The translations under genes and the position numbers were made by a program. From Bacillota bacterium (lineage in GTDB: Bacteria > Bacillota > UBA4882 > UBA8346), in the NCBI GenBank assembly GCA_023417475.1, contig JAEZFP010000033.1, forward strand, positions 184,032-248,031: a DNA stretch of 64,000 bases, read 5' to 3'. The notes beneath the pieces were generated by a model. That model did no database searches and was not told where the DNA came from. It saw nothing but the letters and a program-made list of their open reading frames with translations. Within the stretch, counting starts at the first letter, position 1, and each line of letters opens with the position of its first letter. Shown here one piece after another: positions 17,272 to 24,950 of the stretch.

Positions 17272-18714
17272 GTGCTGTTAGCATTAATTTTTGTACCGTT
17301 ACTCGGAGCGGCTTTGATGCCGATCTTACGGAAACTATGGTCTCGGGGAGCCACTGTAGTGACAGTGCTTGCAGCCGGTTTATTATTGGCGATTACGGGT
17401 TGGTTGGCTTTTTACTCAAGTAGCCGCAATTTTCAATTGAACCAAAGCGTTTTGGGCGGGATGCTTTCTTTGCGGATTGACGGCCTATCCTTAGTGGTGT
17501 TGCTGGCAATCAGCTTGGTTTTGACAGTCACCGTATTTTTTGCGATCGGTTATCCGTTGGATCCTGATCGCCGGCCCGGTTGTTACGCGTTGTTGTTGCT
17601 GGCGGTGACCGGAATGGACGGATTGGTGATGGCGACCGACCTGTTTTCATTGTATGTTTTTTTGGAAATTTTATCAGTCAGCGTCTTTATATTAATCGCG
17701 TACCAGATTGACGCTCATGGTCTCGAAGGCGCTTTCAAATATATGATGTTGTCGGCGGTCGCCACGACCTTGTTGTTGGTCGCGATTGCGCTGTTGTTTG
17801 CCATGACCGGCAGCGTCGCTTTTGTCGAACTTAAAAAAGTCGGCGCGTTTTCCGGAACGTTGGGATACCAGTTGGCCTTGGCTTTGAGCGTTTTCGCCTT
17901 TGCGTTGAAAGGCGGGATTATGCCGTTTCACGGCTGGCTGCCGGACGCTTATACCGGAGCGCCGGCGCCGGTCGCGGTTTTCCTGGGCGGAATCGTTACC
18001 AAGGTAGCGGGAATCTATACCTTGATGCGGGTGATCATCGCGGTATTCGGTTTTAGCAAGCCGTTGACCACGATATTGCTATTTTTGGCGGCGGTCTCAA
18101 TCATCCTGGGTTCGTTTTTCGCGTTGGGTCAAAAGAATTTCCAACGGATGTTGGCTTTTTCAAGCATCAGCCAGATCGGTTATATTGTGGCCGGTTTCGC
18201 CACCGGTTCGGTGTTGGGACTGTTGGGAGCGGCATTCCATTTCTTCAACCATGCCATTTTTAAGTCGTTGTTGTTCCTGAACGCCGGTTCGGTAGAAGCG
18301 GCTACCGGGACCCGGGAATTTGATCGGTTGGGCGGGTTGACGCAAAAAATGCCGGTCACCGGTTACACCTCGATTATCGCGATGTTGTCGACCGCCGGAA
18401 TTCCGCCGTTGGGCGGTTTCTGGAGCAAATTATTGATCATTATGGCTTTATGGATGACCGGTTATCGTCTTTATGCGGCCATTGCGGTTTTTGCCAGTGT
18501 CGTTACTTTGGCTTATCTGCTTTCCTTGCAACGCGCGGTCTTTTTCGGGAAATTGAAAGAAGGATTGGAAAATATTAACGAAGTGGCGCCGGTCGCCTAT
18601 TTCCCCGCGCTTTTGATGGCCGTGATTACCATTGGGATCGGTATCGCTTTTCCGTTTGTTATCGACAAACTGATTCTTCCGGTTCGATCCGTTTTGGAAC
18701 TGACCGTGAAGTAG
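17272..18714 (+). CDS. Hydrogenase complex: antiporter-like subunit 3 (NuoN/MrpD type)
   Basis: 480 residues, about 14 helices, start GTG with an AGGAGGA ribosome site. Conserved FALKGGIMPFHGWLPDAYTGAPAPVAVFLGG at about 208-238 and RMLAFSSISQIGYI near 290. Three antiporter-like subunits is the number found in respiratory complex I and in Hyf-type formate hydrogenlyases, and more than in six-subunit Ech. This predicts pumping of several ions per H2 formed or oxidised. Confidence 0.87.
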   Translation: MLLALIFVPLLGAALMPILRKLWSRGATVVTVLAAGLLLAITGWLAFYSSSRNFQLNQSVLGGMLSLRIDGLSLVVLLAISLVLTVTVFFAIGYPLDPDRRPGCYALLLLAVTGMDGLVMATDLFSLYVFLEILSVSVFILIAYQIDAHGLEGAFKYMMLSAVATTLLLVAIALLFAMTGSVAFVELKKVGAFSGTLGYQLALALSVFAFALKGGIMPFHGWLPDAYTGAPAPVAVFLGGIVTKVAGIYTLMRVIIAVFGFSKPLTTILLFLAAVSIILGSFFALGQKNFQRMLAFSSISQIGYIVAGFATGSVLGLLGAAFHFFNHAIFKSLLFLNAGSVEAATGTREFDRLGGLTQKMPVTGYTSIIAMLSTAGIPPLGGFWSKLLIIMALWMTGYRLYAAIAVFASVVTLAYLLSLQRAVFFGKLKEGLENINEVAPVAYFPALLMAVITIGIGIAFPFVIDKLILPVRSVLELTVK

Positions 18715-18741
18715 GAAGAAAGTAGGAAGAAAGTAGGATGG
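18710..18741 (+). repeat. 11-bp tandem repeat forming a triple ribosome site
   Basis: AGTAGGAAGAA occurs at 18710-18720 and 18721-18731, and a partial third copy AGTAGGATGG covers the ATG at 18738. Each copy carries AGGA. The first includes the stop codon of the previous gene. Confidence 0.75.
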
Positions 18742-19232
18742 TGACTCAACTGTTTTTGGTGACAGTCTTAGTTGTGACCGCCGTCATGGCCGTTTTTGCT
18801 GCTGATTTGCTTCGCGGCGCTGTGGCCTTGGCGTTATGCAGCGTTGCCTTGACCTTGGTAGTGTTTAAGTCGGCGCCGCTGGCGGCTGTCTTTGAACTTT
18901 CGGTTTGTGCCGGATTGATTACCGTGCTGTTTATCAATGGCATCAGCCTGACCACTCCCCGGACCGAGGAAGAAGCCAAGCAGGTAGTGAAAACGCACTA
19001 CCGGAAATTTGCCTTGTTGCCGTTGCTCGTGATCGTTTGCGGGTTTTTGCTCTGGGTAAACGTCCCCCGGATTGTCACCGGAATTCCGATCACGACAGTG
19101 AGTGACGGCCGAATCGTCGGGCAGATTCTCTGGAACACCCGGGGGCTCGACCTAATCGGACAAATCACGATCATGCTTGTGGGCGTATATGGCGTGGTCG
19201 TCTTGTTTAAGCGAGGGAAGATCAATGAATGA
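18738..19232 (+). CDS. Hydrogenase complex: NuoJ-like membrane subunit
   Basis: 164 residues with five hydrophobic segments. The ELSVCAGLITVLFINGISL stretch (about 53-72) corresponds to the conserved NuoJ helix 3 region that carries the pi-bulge implicated in the active/deactive change of complex I. The C-terminal half is less conserved. It overlaps the NuoK-like gene by 8 nt. A separate NuoJ homologue is unusual for the smaller group 4 hydrogenases. Confidence 0.8.
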   Translation: MVTQLFLVTVLVVTAVMAVFAADLLRGAVALALCSVALTLVVFKSAPLAAVFELSVCAGLITVLFINGISLTTPRTEEEAKQVVKTHYRKFALLPLLVIVCGFLLWVNVPRIVTGIPITTVSDGRIVGQILWNTRGLDLIGQITIMLVGVYGVVVLFKRGKINE

Positions 19233-19530
19233 ATTGGGTTTAAATTTAATCGCAGTCGTGCTGTTAATTGTGATCGGCCTCTATACCTTGATGGCCTCCC
19301 AAAACATGCTGCGGATGTTGATTGGTTTTGAGGTGATGGCGAAAGGGGTTACCCTTGCCTTCATCACCGCGGGCGCCGCCAATGGTAAAGTGGCCCTCGG
19401 TCAGGCGTTGGCTATCACCGTGATCGTCATCGAAGTGGTTTTTGTGGCGATTGCGGTGGCCATTGTGATGCTGGCCGCCAAAAAGTTTAAAGGTCTCAAT
19501 GTTCGTAAACTAACCAACCTGAAAGGATGA
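19225..19530 (+). CDS. Hydrogenase complex: NuoK-like membrane subunit
   Basis: 101 residues, three membrane helices, the size of NuoK/MrpC. ATG at 19225 has a GAGGGAAG ribosome site inside the end of the NuoJ-like gene. The helix-2 glutamate of NuoK corresponds to the Glu in IGFEVMAKGVTLAF, and a second carboxylate is in the third helix (VIEVVFVAIAVAIV). Both are key proton-path residues in complex I. Confidence 0.85.
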   Translation: MNELGLNLIAVVLLIVIGLYTLMASQNMLRMLIGFEVMAKGVTLAFITAGAANGKVALGQALAITVIVIEVVFVAIAVAIVMLAAKKFKGLNVRKLTNLKG

Positions 19531-19537
19531 ACCCGCA

Positions 19538-19867
19538 ATGAACGAATCCGGTTTCTTGCTTTATCCGCCGGTTGCGTTTGCAATCTTCACGCTGCTGGGG
19601 CTGCTCTTACTCGCCTTGGGTTCGAAAATGGCGGCCCAGGGCCAGTCACACCGGGACAAGCATACCATGTATATGTGCGGCGAGGATGTGCCGGCCGTGA
19701 AAGTTCATCCGGACTATGGCGCATTTTTCCCGTTCGCTTTGTTTTTTACGATTATTCACGTAGCCGCGTTGATTATGGCCACCTTGCCGGCGGGGAATAT
19801 TGCGCTGTTGGGGATCTTCTATCTGACCGGCGTGGCGTTGTCGTTATACACGTTGATGGTGAGGTGA
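19538..19867 (+). CDS. Hydrogenase complex: NuoA-like membrane subunit
   Basis: 109 residues with three membrane helices. The loop after helix 1 reads YMCGEDVPAVKVHPDY, the equivalent of the conserved YECG loop of NuoA that touches the quinone/active-site region. It lies 7 nt after the NuoK-like gene. A NuoA homologue is rarely found with true [NiFe] hydrogenases, so its presence here is notable. Identification rests on helix pattern, the Cys loop and gene order. Confidence 0.75.
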   Translation: MNESGFLLYPPVAFAIFTLLGLLLLALGSKMAAQGQSHRDKHTMYMCGEDVPAVKVHPDYGAFFPFALFFTIIHVAALIMATLPAGNIALLGIFYLTGVALSLYTLMVR

Positions 19868-19873
19868 GCGGCG

Positions 19874-20398
19874 CTGCTGGAAAAAATCATCCGTTGGGCC
19901 CGGGTTAAATCCCCTTGGGTGCTGCACTTCAACACCGGTTCCTGTAATGCCTGCGATATCGAAGTGGTGGCGGCCTTGACTCCCAAGTTCGACTTGGAAC
20001 GATTCGGAATTCAGCAAAAAGGGACGCCGCGACACGCCGATATCATTCTTTGCTCCGGCCCGGTGACCCGGCAACAGCAAGACCGTCTGCGCCGGATTTA
20101 CGAACAGATGCCGGAACCTAAATTTATCGTGGCGGTCGGCACCTGCGCCTGTTCGGGCGGAGTTTTCCACGGCTGTTATAGCGTGACCGGCGGTTTGGAT
20201 TCCACCATTCCGGTGGCGGCCTATATCCCCGGCTGCCCGGCCCGGCCCGAGGCGATCATTGACGGAGTCGTCAAGTTGCTGGAGCGGATCGACCAACCGG
20301 ACGCCGGTAGCACGGATGTCACCGAAAATCCGATTGTCATTGGAGAAATTCCGGATGAAGGAGGGGCTTGCCACGATGAGCAACGCAACACTGACTGA
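19874..20398 (+). CDS. Hydrogenase small subunit (NuoB-like), probable CTG start
   Basis: [4Fe-4S] electron-transfer subunit next to the NiFe site. The cluster ligands are CNACD, GTCACSGG and PGCPARPE. The first ATG/GTG-type start in frame is GTG at 19919, but the family-conserved lead-in (KIIRWARVKSPW) lies upstream of it in the same frame, which is open back to the NuoA-like stop. GAGGTGA at 19861-19867 is well placed for CTG at 19874 or 19877. I therefore start it at CTG; the alternative is GTG 19919 with a shortened N-terminus. It overlaps the next gene by 23 nt. Confidence 0.8.
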   Translation: MLEKIIRWARVKSPWVLHFNTGSCNACDIEVVAALTPKFDLERFGIQQKGTPRHADIILCSGPVTRQQQDRLRRIYEQMPEPKFIVAVGTCACSGGVFHGCYSVTGGLDSTIPVAAYIPGCPARPEAIIDGVVKLLERIDQPDAGSTDVTENPIVIGEIPDEGGACHDEQRNTD

Positions 20399-20843
20399 AT
20401 TTTTAGCGCAAAAATTCGCGGCTGTGGTAGCGGAGGTGACCACGCCCCGGGAACGCCGGGTGTTTGGCACGGTCGCTCCCGACAAACTGGTGGAGGTCAC
20501 CCAAGCGTTGAAAGATTGGGGGATGGTTGAGATCGGAACAATCACTGGGCTGGATAGCGGCGCCAATTTCGAGGTCATTTATCATTTCTACGACAACGAA
20601 GGGTTGGTTTTCAACCTCAAAGTCTTTACACCGCGGGAAAATCCGGTCATTCCCTCGGTTTGCGCAATCTATCCCGGCGTGTTTCTCTACGAACGGGAAT
20701 TAATGGACTTGCTCGGCATCCGGGTTGAAAACACGCCGCCGGCCCGGCGCTATCCGTTGCCGGACAATTGGCCGGACGGGAATTACCCGTTACGCAAGGA
20801 CTGGCAGGGACTCCCCGCGGAAGGAGCCGGACCAAATGGGTGA
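20376..20843 (+). CDS. Hydrogenase complex: NuoC-like 30-kDa subunit
   Basis: 155 residues, soluble, matching the NuoC/HycE N-terminal fold. The conserved end IPSVCAIYPGVFLYERELMDLLGI (about 92-115) is the usual signature. ATG at 20376 has AAGGAGGGG 9 nt upstream, inside the previous gene. Its 3' end overlaps the NuoD-like gene by 8 nt. In this operon NuoC and NuoD are separate proteins, unlike HycE/HyfG, where they are fused. Confidence 0.85.
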   Translation: MSNATLTEFLAQKFAAVVAEVTTPRERRVFGTVAPDKLVEVTQALKDWGMVEIGTITGLDSGANFEVIYHFYDNEGLVFNLKVFTPRENPVIPSVCAIYPGVFLYERELMDLLGIRVENTPPARRYPLPDNWPDGNYPLRKDWQGLPAEGAGPNG

Positions 20844-22029
20844 AATGAAGATCACGATGGGACCCCAACATCCTGCGTTAAAGGAACCGGAAAGTTTCGA
20901 CCTGATCCTGGACGGCGAACGGATTGTCGACGCCGAAGTCAAAGTCGGCTATAACCATCGCGGAATCGAAAAGGCTTGTGAGAACCGGAGTTACGTTCAG
21001 AGCATCTATCTGACCGAACGGGTCTGCGGGATCTGCTCCCACTCCCATTCGACAGCGTATGTACAAGCGGTTGAGGAGATCGCCGGGGTGGAACTGCCGC
21101 TCCGGGCGCAATACATTCGCGGGATTATTGGCGAGTTGGAACGCTTGCACAGCCACTTGTTATGGCTCGGGGTGGCCGCCCATGAAGTGGGATTCGACAC
21201 CCTGTTTATGTACTCATGGCGCGACCGGGAACTGGTGATGGATATTTTGGCGGTGATCTCCGGCAACCGGGTCAATTACGGGATCAACTCCATTGGGGGA
21301 GTGCGCCGGGATATCACGCCGGAGCAGACGACGCAGATCTATCAAATCCTCGACAAACTGGTCGAACGGACGGAATTTTATCAAAAGGTCGTTTTGGGCG
21401 AACCGACCTTTAAGGGCCGGTTGGCCGGTGTCGGCAAGCTCTCCAAAGCGGATGCCGAAAAATTCGGCGCGGTCGGACCGATGGCGCGCGGTTCGGCGGT
21501 TGCCCGCGATACGCGCGTCAATGACCCCTACGGCGTTTATCAACAGGTCAAGGTCAACCTGATCACCGACGAACACTGCGACGTGCTGGGCCGGGCGATC
21601 GTCCGGGTGCGGGAGTTATTGGAAAGCTATCGCCTGATCCGGGAGATGTTGCAAAACCTGCCGGAAGGACCGTTGGCGGTGAAAGTGCCGCGCAAGATTC
21701 CGGCGGGGGAGGCGTTGTCCCGTTATGAGGCGCCGCGGGGTGAAAACATCCATTATGTCCGCTCCAACGGGACGGAAATGCCGGAGCGGGTCAAGATCCG
21801 GGCGGCGACCCTGGGCAATATCCCGGCGGTCCGTCAGATGTTGCGCGGCGGTTACCTGGCGGATTTTCCGATCATCATTGCGGCGATGGATCCCTGTTTC
21901 TCCTGTACCGACCGGTCGATTCAGTTGATCCGGGGCAAGCGGGCGGAGATCGTCGAATGGGGCCGGCTCCGGCAATATAGCATCCAATGGTACCGGGAAC
22001 GCGGGATCGATCTGTCCGTACTTCACTAA
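20836..22029 (+). CDS. [NiFe]-hydrogenase large subunit (NuoD-like), group 4
   Basis: 397 residues. Unlike NuoD of complex I, it keeps both metal-binding pairs: RVCGIC with C64 and C67, and DPCFSC with C354 and C357, so a NiFe centre can be bound. GPQHPALKEPE at the start and the ERLHSHLLWLG segment are shared with NuoD and Ech/Mbh large subunits. Thirty-seven residues follow the final TDR, so cleavage by the protease encoded at the operon end is possible, as for HycE. ATG 20836 has GGAG 9 nt upstream. Confidence 0.92.
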   Translation: MGEMKITMGPQHPALKEPESFDLILDGERIVDAEVKVGYNHRGIEKACENRSYVQSIYLTERVCGICSHSHSTAYVQAVEEIAGVELPLRAQYIRGIIGELERLHSHLLWLGVAAHEVGFDTLFMYSWRDRELVMDILAVISGNRVNYGINSIGGVRRDITPEQTTQIYQILDKLVERTEFYQKVVLGEPTFKGRLAGVGKLSKADAEKFGAVGPMARGSAVARDTRVNDPYGVYQQVKVNLITDEHCDVLGRAIVRVRELLESYRLIREMLQNLPEGPLAVKVPRKIPAGEALSRYEAPRGENIHYVRSNGTEMPERVKIRAATLGNIPAVRQMLRGGYLADFPIIIAAMDPCFSCTDRSIQLIRGKRAEIVEWGRLRQYSIQWYRERGIDLSVLH

Positions 22030-22038
22030 AAGCGTGGT

Positions 22039-22989
22039 GTGACGATGAGTGTCGGCTGGAGTCTTTTTTATATGTTGATCTTTCCGGGGTTTTTCTTTCT
22101 CAGTTCGTACGGGTTGATCTGCGAATGGCTGGACCGCAAGTTGTACGCCCGTTTTCAAAACCGGGTCGGACCGCCGTGGTATCAGCCGGAAGCCGATTTT
22201 ATCAAGTTAATGGCGAAAGAAGCGATTATTCCGGCGGCCGGCGACCCGGCGATGTTCCGTTCATTGCCGGTGGTCGCCCTGGCGGCGGTGCTGACGGCGT
22301 TTTTATATATTCCGGTTGTTGGTATTGCCGCGCCGCTTCCGTTCGAAGGAGATTTGGTCGTGGTATTTTACTTGTTAACCATCCCGACCCTCACCTTTTT
22401 CCTGGCCGGTTGGAGTTCCACGTCTCTTTTTGCGACGCTTGGTTCGGTGCGCAACTTAACCCAGTTGTTCGCTTATGAAGTTCCGTTACTGATCGTGTTG
22501 CTCGGTCCGGCGTTGCTCGCCGGTACCTGGTCGATCAGTGGCATCACCCGATATTTCTCAGCCCATCCGGCTTTTTTATGCGCCAACCTTTTAGGGTTCG
22601 GGGTCGCGATGATCGCGGCCCAAGGCAAGCTGGAGAAGGTCCCGTTCGATATTCCCGAAGCGGAGACGGAGATCGTCGGCGGCATTTTTACTGAATTCAC
22701 CGGGCGGTTGCTGGCGCTCTTCCGCTTGGCCATCGACTTGGAAATGGTGGTGGTCGCCGCCTTGCTCTCGGCGGTATTCTGGGGCGGCACGTTGGGATTT
22801 CATCCGGTTTTCGGATTTTTACTCTTTATCATTAAAACGTTAGCAATTATAATGATGATGACGGTGGTCCGTTCGGTCACCGCCCGGGTGCGGTTGGAAC
22901 AGATGGTTAACTTTTGTTGGAAGGTTCTGGCGCCGGCCGCATTGGTCCAACTGCTAATCAACGTGATCCTGAAGATTTTTATTTTGTAG
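22039..22989 (+). CDS. Hydrogenase complex: NuoH-like membrane subunit
   Basis: About 315 residues, eight membrane helices, homologous to NuoH/HycD/EchB. It links the soluble and membrane arms. Conserved charged loops include ERKLYARFQNRVGP-like sequence (DRKLYARFQNRVGPPWYQPEADFIKLMAKE, residues 34-63 split over helix 1-2) and the FDIPEAETEIVGG loop near 215. Start GTG 22039 or ATG 22045; neither has a strong ribosome site, so it probably relies on coupling to the NuoD-like gene nine nt upstream. Confidence 0.88.
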   Translation: MTMSVGWSLFYMLIFPGFFFLSSYGLICEWLDRKLYARFQNRVGPPWYQPEADFIKLMAKEAIIPAAGDPAMFRSLPVVALAAVLTAFLYIPVVGIAAPLPFEGDLVVVFYLLTIPTLTFFLAGWSSTSLFATLGSVRNLTQLFAYEVPLLIVLLGPALLAGTWSISGITRYFSAHPAFLCANLLGFGVAMIAAQGKLEKVPFDIPEAETEIVGGIFTEFTGRLLALFRLAIDLEMVVVAALLSAVFWGGTLGFHPVFGFLLFIIKTLAIIMMMTVVRSVTARVRLEQMVNFCWKVLAPAALVQLLINVILKIFIL

Positions 22990-23009
22990 TCGTTGGTGAG
23001 GTGTTTGCA

Positions 23010-23363
23010 ATGAAACATCCGGGCAAAATTTTGCCGGAGGCCGTGCGGATGCTGTGGAAGAAACCGGCGACCGTCAAGTATCCGGTTGAAAAAGTGGCCA
23101 TGCCGGAAAATTTTCGGGGCAAAATCAAGTTTAATTCCCAAACTTGCATTGGTTGCAAGATCTGCATGCGCGACTGTCCGGCCAAAGCGGTTGAGATTTC
23201 CCCGACCGATAAGGAAAAAGTTTTTAAAGCCAAGTTTTATCTGGACCGGTGCATTTATTGCGCCCAGTGTGTCGACTCGTGTCCCCGGAAAGCCTTGTCG
23301 TCCAGTCCCGAATATGAGTTGGCGCATTATGACCGTAAGAAACTCGAGGATCATCAGGAATGA
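23010..23363 (+). CDS. Hydrogenase complex: NuoI-like two-cluster ferredoxin subunit
   Basis: 117 residues with two [4Fe-4S] motifs, CIGCKICMRDC near 46-56 and CIYCAQCVDSC near 81-91. It carries electrons between an external ferredoxin and the small subunit. No NuoE, F or G homologue is present, so reduced ferredoxin is the likely electron donor rather than NADH. ATG 23010 has GGTGAGGTG upstream. Confidence 0.9.
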   Translation: MKHPGKILPEAVRMLWKKPATVKYPVEKVAMPENFRGKIKFNSQTCIGCKICMRDCPAKAVEISPTDKEKVFKAKFYLDRCIYCAQCVDSCPRKALSSSPEYELAHYDRKKLEDHQE

Positions 23364-23875
23364 ACCAAGTAATTGAGCGGTTAACCGCAGTGTGGCAAGA
23401 TGGAGCGAAGTTGGCTTTCTTAGGCGTCGGTTCGCCGTTACGGGCCGATGACGCGATTGGGCTTTTGATCGTTGCGGCGTTGGAAGAACGTTTGACGCGG
23501 ATCGCTTCGAAGCAACTCCGGTTTTACCTTGGGGAGTCGGCGCCGGAAAACTTTTCCGGGGTGATCCGTCAATTTGCCCCGGACTATCTGATCATGGTGG
23601 ATGCGGCGGAGTTCGCCGCCGCCCCGGGCAGTTTTCGCCTGATTCAAAGCGACGAGATTGGCGGCGCGTCCTTTTGCACCCATATGTTGCCGTTGGGAAT
23701 CCTCGCGAACTATTTGGAAGCGACCGCCGGATGCCGGGTTTTGGTGGTCGGAGTTCAACCGGAGACGCTGGAGTTCGGGCATCCCGTTTCGCAGCGGGTG
23801 GAGCAAGCCGCCGGGCAATTTGTCGAGACCTTCGTGAAATCAGTTCAATTTCAATCCAAAACCGCCATTTTCTGA
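23360..23875 (+). CDS. HycI-type hydrogenase maturation protease
   Basis: 171 residues, overlapping the ferredoxin subunit by ATGA. It has the GVGSPLRADDAIGLLI nickel-recognition region near residues 22-37, with the first Asp, and the VDAAEF Asp near residue 80. These endopeptidases remove the C-terminal tail of [NiFe] large subunits after nickel insertion. Its presence in the operon supports assembly of a real NiFe site. Last gene; a terminator overlaps its stop. Confidence 0.88.
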   Translation: MNQVIERLTAVWQDGAKLAFLGVGSPLRADDAIGLLIVAALEERLTRIASKQLRFYLGESAPENFSGVIRQFAPDYLIMVDAAEFAAAPGSFRLIQSDEIGGASFCTHMLPLGILANYLEATAGCRVLVVGVQPETLEFGHPVSQRVEQAAGQFVETFVKSVQFQSKTAIF

Positions 23876-23887
23876 ATGGCGGTTTTT
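23859..23887 (+). terminator. Terminator of the hydrogenase operon
   Basis: AAACCGCCATT at 23859-23869 pairs with AATGGCGGTTT at 23875-23885, five-nt loop, T-run. The stem overlaps the last stop codon. Confidence 0.9.
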
Positions 23888-23920
23888 ACTAGCTAAAAAC
23901 AATGATGGGAGTTGTGAAAA

Positions 23921-24409
23921 ATGACTGAGAGTATTGATGTAAATTTGCGGGTGGCCGAGCGAACCGATTTGCCGTTGGTCTTCGGTTTCATCAAAAAACT
24001 GGCCGAGTATGAAGATTTGCTGCCTGAAGTGAAAGCCACGGAACGGTCCCTTGCCGAGCTGTTATTCGACCGGAAGATCGCGACGGCGGTAATCGCCGAG
24101 GCCGCCGGACAGGCAGTCGGCTTTGCTCTTTATTATTATAGCGTCTCCACGTTTATTGGACAGTCGGCCCTTTTTATCGAGGACTTATTTGTCTTACCGG
24201 AATACCGCGGTCGCGGATACGGAAAAACTCTCTTTCAATTCCTGGCGAAACAGGCGATCGCTCAAAACTGTTGGGGCTTGGAGTGGGTTTGCCTCGACTG
24301 GAACGAACCGTCGATCCGGTTTTACAAAAGTTTAGGCGCAGTCCCGCGCGATGAATGGACGATCTACCGGCTGAAAGGAGAGGCGCTGGCGGCGTTGGCA
24401 GGGGAGTAG
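23921..24409 (+). CDS. GNAT-family N-acetyltransferase (SSAT-like)
   Basis: 162 residues with the full GNAT fold. The acetyl-CoA-binding motif A reads LPEYRGRGYGKTLF at about 90-103, and the VCLDWNEPSIRFYKSLGA end is typical of the spermidine/spermine and diamine acetyltransferase subgroup. The N-terminus (LRVAERTDLPLVFGFIKKLAEYE) also fits that subgroup. The substrate is inferred, not shown. GGGAG ribosome site; stands alone. Confidence 0.85.
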   Translation: MTESIDVNLRVAERTDLPLVFGFIKKLAEYEDLLPEVKATERSLAELLFDRKIATAVIAEAAGQAVGFALYYYSVSTFIGQSALFIEDLFVLPEYRGRGYGKTLFQFLAKQAIAQNCWGLEWVCLDWNEPSIRFYKSLGAVPRDEWTIYRLKGEALAALAGE

Positions 24410-24431
24410 GTTGATACAGAAATGGGAACAG

Positions 24432-24461
24432 TTGACAACAAAAACAAATTGATAGTATTAT
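24432..24461 (+). promoter_or_regulatory. Strong sigma-A-type promoter
   Basis: TTGACA at 24432-24437, 18-bp spacer, TATTAT at 24456-24461. Transcription would begin near 24468 and read the nested hairpin, the 21-bp array and then the LysM-GH18 gene. Confidence 0.7.
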
Positions 24462-24494
24462 TTCAACAAAGAATGGAGTTTTTCTGAGCGTCTC

Positions 24495-24640
24495 GACTCA
24501 CCCCTTGCGTTACAATTTACTCATAGCAACATGACGGGCATTCCCCTCTCTTCTGACATAACAGGCCTTGATAGCTCCGGGGAAGAGAGGGGAATGGTAA
24601 TTGGAAGCTATCGGAACCAAGGTATCACAAGGGGTGAGTC
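24495..24640 (+). repeat. Nested inverted repeat (two perfect stems)
   Basis: Outer stem: GACTCACCCCTTG at 24495-24507 with CAAGGGGTGAGTC at 24628-24640, 13 bp. Inner stem: CATTCCCCTCTCTTC at 24539-24553 with GAAGAGAGGGGAATG at 24582-24596, 15 bp. The two arms between the stems are about 31 nt each and do not pair well, giving a large internal loop. Could be a structured RNA or a palindromic mobile element. Confidence 0.85.
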
Positions 24641-24659
24641 AAGCATTTTCGTGGTGAAG

Positions 24660-24869
24660 CCAAAACTATTTTGGAACGTGCCAAAACCGTTTTGGATGAA
24701 TCCAAAATCGTTTTGCATTTACCCCCGACGATTGCGGATCATTCCAAAATCGTTTGGCATTGTACCAAAATCATTTTGGATCATGCCAAAGTTGTTTTGG
24801 ATCATCACAAAATAGCTTTGGATCATTCCAAAGTAGTTTTGGAACATCTCAAAATTGTTTTGGCGACAT
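24660..24869. repeat. Array B: ten palindromic 21-bp units
   Basis: Ten units of exactly 21 bp, consensus about CCAAAATCGTTTTGGATCATT. Most units carry the dyad CCAAAA-N3-TTTTGG. Unit 4 is the most diverged. Register is kept without indels across 210 bp. Confidence 0.93.
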
Positions 24870-24950
24870 CTTTTTCAACCCGCCGGAACCGACAAGGCAT
24901 AAGGCACATACGATGCATTAATAGAAAGCATGACAATAGGATGTGATCGT

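Larger units (their letters stand above)
24410..24950. other. Structured 540-bp leader or intergenic region
   Basis: Gene-free. It contains a promoter at 24432-24461, a large nested inverted repeat at 24495-24640 and a palindromic 21-bp array at 24660-24869. All would be in the 5' untranslated region of the LysM-GH18 gene if that promoter serves it. Long heptad-like reading frames cross the array but have no ribosome sites. Confidence 0.7.

Noticed and set aside
24495..24640. c-di-AMP (ydaO/yuaA) riboswitch before the LysM-GH18 gene
   Set aside because: GGGGTGAGTC is only superficially like the conserved GGGGTGAATC; the other conserved segments of that riboswitch are not found.
24531..24946. 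Two plus-strand reading frames with heptad-like repeats across array B
   Set aside because: Any frame without a stop stays open across a 21-bp repeat. There is no ribosome site, and the frames are not consistently conserved between units. Treated as non-coding repeat.
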